A stretch of 64,000 nt of DNA from Ruminococcus sp. UNK.MGS-30 (GTDB taxonomy: Bacteria; Bacillota; Clostridia; Oscillospirales; Ruminococcaceae): NCBI GenBank assembly GCA_000980705.1, contig LBCK01000002.1, positions 248,001-312,000 of the forward strand, read 5' to 3'. Each line of letters opens with the position of its first letter. Position 1 is the stretch's first letter. The notes beneath the pieces are model-generated. The model did not search any database. It saw nothing but the letters and a program-made list of their open reading frames with translations, and was not told the origin of the DNA. The translations under genes and the position numbers were made by a program. This document shows, one piece after another, positions 60,061 through 64,000 of this stretch.

Positions 60061-60089
60061 ATTATACCACATTTTGCGGTTTCTTGCAA
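60061..60089 (-). promoter_or_regulatory. Promoter of mrp
   Basis: Minus strand TTGCAA (60084-60089), 17 bp, TATAAT (60061-60066). Confidence 0.65.
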
Positions 60090-60195
60090 GTCACTATGGA
60101 AAACAATAGATTCCCTTGTCCCTTTTCAAGGTGACTGGACAGCAATGTATGCTGAATGCACAAATGGATTGGATTTCTCTGAAACAGCAGCGGCA

Positions 60196-61002
60196 TTATA
60201 ATTCCGCATACGGCAGGGCATCCGCATCGCTTACAGTGAAAAACTGCATCTTCTCCCGGAGCGCATCCGCCAGCATTTGTAGGCGTTGTGCCGGTTCACC
60301 GGCAGGAATGTGGAAATTGTCCAGAATTTGTGGAAAGGACTTTGCCGGAACGAAGTCCCACGATTCCGGAGTCCGGTCGTCTCCGGTGAACAAAGGCAGA
60401 TAGCTGCCCTTGCAGGGGATGCCGATGTCGTAGTTGTACAGGCTGCCAATCTTTCCCTGTGCCATTCCCAGCAGATGTCCGTATTTCAGACAGCCGATGG
60501 AGACGGTGCGGTCTGACCGGACGCAGAACCCGTCGCCGGAATCGCCGTTCATGCCGCTGTTGATATCCACGCTGAGGACAGCCGCACCGGACTGGTTGAT
60601 CTGCTCCACGATATGCCGCATAGAAGGGCGCAGTTCTCCACGAAATCCTGTCCCCAGCAGGCAGTCTACAAGGATGTCCGTCTGGGAAAAGTCCACGCTG
60701 TCCGTGACGGGAATGCCCCGTTCTTCACACTTGGCGAAGAAATAACCGCCGTCCGGGGAAACTTTTTCGCTGGTGCGGACGATCCGGCAGGGGATGCCGT
60801 GCTGGCGGAGCAGGAGCGCCAGCACATAGCCGTCACCGGCGTTGTTGCCGCTGCCGGTGACGATGTCAATTTTGCCGTGCCAGTCCCAGCTCTGAAACAA
60901 GCCTAGCCCGGCACGGTACATCAGGGTCTTGCTGTCTGTGCCGCCGGCGATCTCTGCGGCATCGCTGGTACGCATGACGGCAACGGAAATGAGTTTTTCC
61001 AT
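60196..61002 (-). CDS. nnrE: NAD(P)H-hydrate epimerase (YjeF N-terminal type)
   Basis: A 268-residue protein with the YjeF_N fold: VTGSGNNAGDGYVLALLL, DILVDCLLGTGFRGELR and VLSVDINSGMNGDSG. It epimerises damaged NAD(P)HX. The C-terminal kinase/dehydratase domain of bifunctional YjeF is missing; instead about 45 residues of unassigned helix follow (AQRLQMLADALREKMQFFTV). GGAGG precedes the ATG. Lies downstream of xylB beyond a terminator. Confidence 0.9.
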   Translation of the reverse strand: MEKLISVAVMRTSDAAEIAGGTDSKTLMYRAGLGLFQSWDWHGKIDIVTGSGNNAGDGYVLALLLRQHGIPCRIVRTSEKVSPDGGYFFAKCEERGIPVTDSVDFSQTDILVDCLLGTGFRGELRPSMRHIVEQINQSGAAVLSVDINSGMNGDSGDGFCVRSDRTVSIGCLKYGHLLGMAQGKIGSLYNYDIGIPCKGSYLPLFTGDDRTPESWDFVPAKSFPQILDNFHIPAGEPAQRLQMLADALREKMQFFTVSDADALPYAEL

Positions 61003-61021
61003 GAGAATTCCTCCGATTTCA

Positions 61022-61062
61022 AAAAAGGCAACGCCATTCCGAAGAACGGCATTGCCCTGTTT
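61022..61062 (-). terminator. xylB terminator
   Basis: Minus strand GGCAATGCCGTTC/GAATGGCGTTGCC with six T. Confidence 0.85.
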
Positions 61063-61078
61063 TTTGCTTTTATCTCGC

Positions 61079-62605
61079 TTACTGCAAGCCAGCCAGTGTG
61101 GTGAACTGTGCTTTTAGAGCCGGGTAGATCTCCCGGTACAGCTGGTAATAGGACTCATATACCGGAACATTTTCTGCCTGCGGTGTCTGAGTTTTGTCGG
61201 TCTTGACGATAGCGTCACAAGCCTCCGGCACACTGCTGTAAATGCCTGCGCCAACCGATGCCAGGATCGCTACGCCCAGAGACGGACCTTCCTTGGATGC
61301 CACTGTCTTGACCGGGCAGTTGTACAGGTCTGCCAGCATACTCCGCCACAGGGGAGATGTGCCGCCGCCGCCGCACGCCATCATGTCATCTACAGAGATG
61401 CCCATTTCCCGGAATACCTCCACGCAGTCACGCAGGGAATAGGTCACGCCCTCCAGAACGGCACGGAGCATATCCCGCTTGGTGTGCATTGCAGAAAGTC
61501 CGAAGAATACGCCACGTGCGTTGGGATCCAGGTGCGGTGTGCGCTCACCCATGAGATACGGCAGATACAGCAGACGGTTTGCGCCAACCGGAACCTGTTC
61601 TGCCTCCTTGTCCATAAGGTAGTATTCGTCTACGCCCATGAGGGATGCGGTCTGCTTTTCTGCGGCGCAGAAGTTGTCACGGAACCATTTCAGCGACAGA
61701 CCGGCGCCCTGGGTCACGCCCATCACGTGCCAGCTGTTGGGAACAGCCGCACAGCAGGTGTGTACTCTGCCTTTGTCGTCCATTGCCATGGAAGAGGTGT
61801 GGGCGAATACCACGCCGGAAGTGCCGATGGTGGTGAACGCCTTGCCGTCCTTGACTACGCCGGTGCCTACCGCAGCGGCTGCATTGTCGCCGGCGCCGCC
61901 GACAACCACAGTTCCCTCGCACAGTCCCAGGGTGTCTGCCATTTCACGGGTCAGCCTGCCGGTCACTTCGCAGGATTCATAGACCTTGCCCAGCAGTGCC
62001 TTGTCGATCTGGAGCAGGCGCAGCAGTTCGTCTGACCAGCAGCGGTTTGCCACATCCAGCAGCTGCATTCCGGACGCATCCGAAACCTCGGTGGCATACT
62101 CGCCGGTGAGGATCAGACGCAGATAGTCCTTGGGCAGCAGGATGTGACGGCACTTTTCGTACACGTCCGGCTCGTTGTTCCGTACCCACAGGATCTTTGC
62201 GGCAGTCCAGCCGGTGAGCGCCGGGTTAGCGGTGATCTCCATCAGCTTTTCTCTGCCCACAACACGGTTCATTTCGTCCACTTCCGCAGCGGTGCGCTGG
62301 TCGCACCAGATGATGGACTTCCGCAGGACGTTGTTGTCCTTGTCCAGCATGACCAGACCGTGCATCTGTCCGGAAATACCGATGCCCTTGATCTCTTCCT
62401 TGGACACGCCGCTCTTGGTCACAACGGTCTGGATGGTGCGGATCATGGCATCCTTCCAGTCCGCCGGATCCTGTTCTGCATAGCCGTTTTTCGGCTGATA
62501 CATGGGATATTCGATGGTGGCACTCGCCATAACGGTGCCGTCTTCCCGGAATAAAACTGTTTTTGTGCCGCTTGTGCCGCAGTCTACGCCAATTACATAA
62601 GCCAT
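61079..62605 (-). CDS. xylB: Xylulokinase
   Basis: A 508-residue FGGY kinase: phosphate-1 motif GVDCGTSGTKTVLF, the xylulose motif GISGQMHGLVML, and VVGGAGDNAAAAVGTG in the C-terminal lobe. It phosphorylates D-xylulose to enter the pentose phosphate pathway. Together with the GH43 enzyme it fits growth on xylan products, though no xylA is nearby. AAAGGAA precedes the ATG. Confidence 0.95.
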   Translation of the reverse strand: MAYVIGVDCGTSGTKTVLFREDGTVMASATIEYPMYQPKNGYAEQDPADWKDAMIRTIQTVVTKSGVSKEEIKGIGISGQMHGLVMLDKDNNVLRKSIIWCDQRTAAEVDEMNRVVGREKLMEITANPALTGWTAAKILWVRNNEPDVYEKCRHILLPKDYLRLILTGEYATEVSDASGMQLLDVANRCWSDELLRLLQIDKALLGKVYESCEVTGRLTREMADTLGLCEGTVVVGGAGDNAAAAVGTGVVKDGKAFTTIGTSGVVFAHTSSMAMDDKGRVHTCCAAVPNSWHVMGVTQGAGLSLKWFRDNFCAAEKQTASLMGVDEYYLMDKEAEQVPVGANRLLYLPYLMGERTPHLDPNARGVFFGLSAMHTKRDMLRAVLEGVTYSLRDCVEVFREMGISVDDMMACGGGGTSPLWRSMLADLYNCPVKTVASKEGPSLGVAILASVGAGIYSSVPEACDAIVKTDKTQTPQAENVPVYESYYQLYREIYPALKAQFTTLAGLQ

Positions 62606-62656
62606 AATACTGATTCCTTTCTATTTCACGCTGTTTACACGAGTTTTGCTGGTTTT

Positions 62657-62685
62657 ATTTTAACAAAAAACAAGGTTTTTGTCAA
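62657..62685 (-). promoter_or_regulatory. Promoter of xylB
   Basis: Minus strand TTGACA (62680-62685), 17 bp, TAAAAT (62657-62662). Confidence 0.75.
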
Positions 62686-62850
62686 GCATTCTTCTATGGG
62701 TATCGTATATTTTGAAAAGTTCAGATTTGTACGATTTTGATATTCCGGAATGACTTTCATTTTGTTTTGGAACACTTTTTGCAATGCGGCTGGAATGGGA
62801 GACGGCGGAACGTGTGCTGGTGCATACACAGATTTTCCGGCAGCTGCATC

Positions 62851-62879
62851 TTGCATTTTTCGGCACAGTATGCTATAAT
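62851..62879 (+). promoter_or_regulatory. Promoter of the TSCPD gene
   Basis: TTGCAT (62851-62856), 17 bp, TATAAT (62874-62879). Confidence 0.7.
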
Positions 62880-62943
62880 AGACTCACCGTCCGGGGCGAT
62901 GGCATCCGGGCGTGTGCATTTCAAAAAACGGAGCGTGAAACAT

Positions 62944-63195
62944 ATGCAGTATTCTTATACACCCCATGGCGTCTGTTCCCGTGCGATCCTCATTGACGCA
63001 GAGGACGGCATCGTCAATAAAGTGCAGTTCATCGGCGGATGCAGCGGCAACACCCAGGGCATCGCAGCCCTGGTAGAGGGAATGCCGCTGGATGAAGTGG
63101 TAAAGCGTCTGGAGGGCATCAAGTGCGGCAGCCGTCCGACCTCATGTCCGGATCAGCTGGCAAAGGCACTGAAAAAGGTGGCAGAGGAGCAGTAA
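62944..63195 (+). CDS. TSCPD-domain protein (TIGR03905 type)
   Basis: An 83-residue protein ending in the diagnostic GSRPTSCPDQLAKAL motif, with YTPHGVCSRAI and FIGGCSGNTQGIAALVEGM. The domain also occurs at the C-terminus of class II ribonucleotide reductases, where it may bind metal or nucleotide; the free protein has no proven role. GGAGCG precedes the ATG at 62944. Confidence 0.93.
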   Translation: MQYSYTPHGVCSRAILIDAEDGIVNKVQFIGGCSGNTQGIAALVEGMPLDEVVKRLEGIKCGSRPTSCPDQLAKALKKVAEEQ

Positions 63196-63213
63196 GCTTT
63201 CCTGCCGGAAAAG

Positions 63214-63258
63214 AAAAACGGGGCAGGGTTTCTGAAAATGGAAACCCTGTCCCGTTTT
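63214..63258. terminator. Bidirectional terminator TSCPD / cdd
   Basis: AAAACGGGGCAGGGTTTC paired with GAAACCCTGTCCCGTTTT. Confidence 0.88.
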
Positions 63259-63271
63259 GTGTTGGCATAGG

Positions 63272-63670
63272 TTATTTGATCCACCACTCCGGCGTGATCT
63301 CGCCCAGCTTGACGATGCGTCCGGCGGCGTAGTCCATCATGATCTCGATGTCCTTGTACCTGCCGTTTGGCATCAGCTGCACCATAAGTTCCCGACACGC
63401 CCCGCAGGGTGCGCCGCCGGAACCGTCCGGCAGAATGCAAAGCACCTTGTCGATCTCCTGTTCGCCGTTGGTAATCATGTTAAAAATGGCGTTTCGCTCT
63501 GCACAGATGCCCAGCGTGGAGCAGGTGTCAATGCAAACGCCGGTGTAGATCCTGCCGGATTTGGATAACACCGCAGCAGCCACGCCGCCGGCAAGCACAT
63601 AGTCGGAGATTTGCCGTTCCTGCTGTACCGCCTTGGCAGCGGCGTAGAGCTTTGCCCAGATTTCGTCCAT
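63272..63670 (-). CDS. cdd: Cytidine deaminase family protein
   Basis: A 132-residue zinc deaminase with CAERNA (Cys56, Glu58) and PCGACREL (Cys89, Cys92). Length and spacing fit tetrameric cytidine deaminase or its blasticidin-S-deaminase-like relatives. It converts cytidine/deoxycytidine to uridine forms. AAGGAGG precedes the ATG. Confidence 0.9.
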   Translation of the reverse strand: MDEIWAKLYAAAKAVQQERQISDYVLAGGVAAAVLSKSGRIYTGVCIDTCSTLGICAERNAIFNMITNGEQEIDKVLCILPDGSGGAPCGACRELMVQLMPNGRYKDIEIMMDYAAGRIVKLGEITPEWWIK

Positions 63671-63705
63671 GGGGAATGCCTCCTTGTGAGCGGAAATGAT
63701 TTGAT

Positions 63706-64000
63706 TTAGCGGATAAGTTTTTGAATCTGCAAAATAAGTTGAGGAAGTTCCTCGAAAACAACATCTGAAATGATGCTCCAGTTTGTACCATCATAATCAT
63801 GCACAAGACGGTGACGTAATCCGGAGATCATTCCCCATGGAATATCGCTGTGTTCCGCTTTGTATTCTTTTGAAATATAGTATGCGTGTTCTCCGATATT
63901 GTAAAGTGGTGTTGTGACCAGCCATTGCAATGCGTATTCACGCATAAGCTTTTCTTTTGTGATGCCATTTTCCTCGATGTAGTCATTGAGCTTTTTAGAA
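63706..64000 (-). CDS. HepT-like (DUF86) toxin, 5' end cut by window edge
   Basis: At least 98 C-terminal residues of a HEPN protein with the RNase motif RX4HXY as RHRLVHDY. The open frame runs through the window end (upstream part KKLNDYIEENGITKEKLMRE), so the start lies outside. HepT toxins pair with an MNT nucleotidyltransferase antitoxin, usually upstream, thus not visible here. Lies 36 bp upstream of cdd on the same strand. Base composition is more AT-rich than neighbours, which suits a mobile toxin gene. Confidence 0.8.
   Translation of the reverse strand, partial: SKKLNDYIEENGITKEKLMREYALQWLVTTPLYNIGEHAYYISKEYKAEHSDIPWGMISGLRHRLVHDYDGTNWSIISDVVFEELPQLILQIQKLIR

Overview
The window looks like a chromosomal segment of a cellulosome-forming Ruminococcus-type Firmicute (Oscillospiraceae). 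The basis is: dockerin modules on seven proteins plus a cohesin-like domain, a GH9-CBM3c-dockerin cellulase, low-GC Gram-positive style promoters and Shine-Dalgarno sites throughout, candidate Spo0A boxes, and household genes typical of Clostridia. Species cannot be fixed from the sequence alone. There is no phage, transposase or CRISPR array.

Layout. 0-3.4 kb: 3' part of phoH, a degenerate histidine-kinase-like protein, gapA. 3.5-9.1 kb: two secreted BspA-type leucine-rich-repeat proteins ending in dockerins, then a cytosolic GH43 glycosidase. 9.2-13.5 kb (minus strand): a lipoprotein, a dockerin protein with an unknown module, a cohesin-like plus dockerin protein (candidate adaptor scaffoldin) and two small secreted proteins made almost only of dockerin-like calcium loops. 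Two further copies of that small family lie at 16.7 and 22.0 kb. 13.7-14.3 and 28.7-29.5 kb: copies of a convergent small-toxin/antisense-RNA element. 14.8-21.8 kb: a VanY-like pseudo-peptidase, tRNAs, tyrA-prmA-lysR, pdxST. 23.0-28.6 kb: an ABC export operon with two membrane-fusion proteins. 29.5-38.9 kb: a class B PBP, glgA, a DUF1292 protein, a structured RNA, an ABC-F ATPase, a signal-peptidase-like pseudoenzyme, tRNAs and a lipoprotein. 39.0-47.6 kb: tRNA cluster, NYN nuclease, rpmB, M50 protease, scpAB-DUF2953-gerW-dacF-rluB, metA. 47.7-53.6 kb: AspT/YidE-type transporter, small-RNA units, C_GCAxxG protein, divergent ppk/ppx. 53.6-64 kb: GH9 cellulase, TrpR-like regulator, amt-PII fusion with a leader terminator, mrp, nnrE, xylB, TSCPD protein, cytidine deaminase and a HepT-like toxin cut by the window end.

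How the parts fit: secreted dockerin proteins and the cohesin-like adaptor belong to plant-fibre degradation, with GH43 and xylulokinase using pentose products inside the cell. Four TGTCGAA boxes at the promoter of the cohesin-like gene suggest that Spo0A may link cellulosome assembly to the sporulation/stationary programme. The most unusual elements are the dockerin-only family with its conserved structured leader and visible duplication history, the repeated type I toxin-antitoxin-like elements, and several secreted or membrane pseudoenzymes that have lost catalytic residues.
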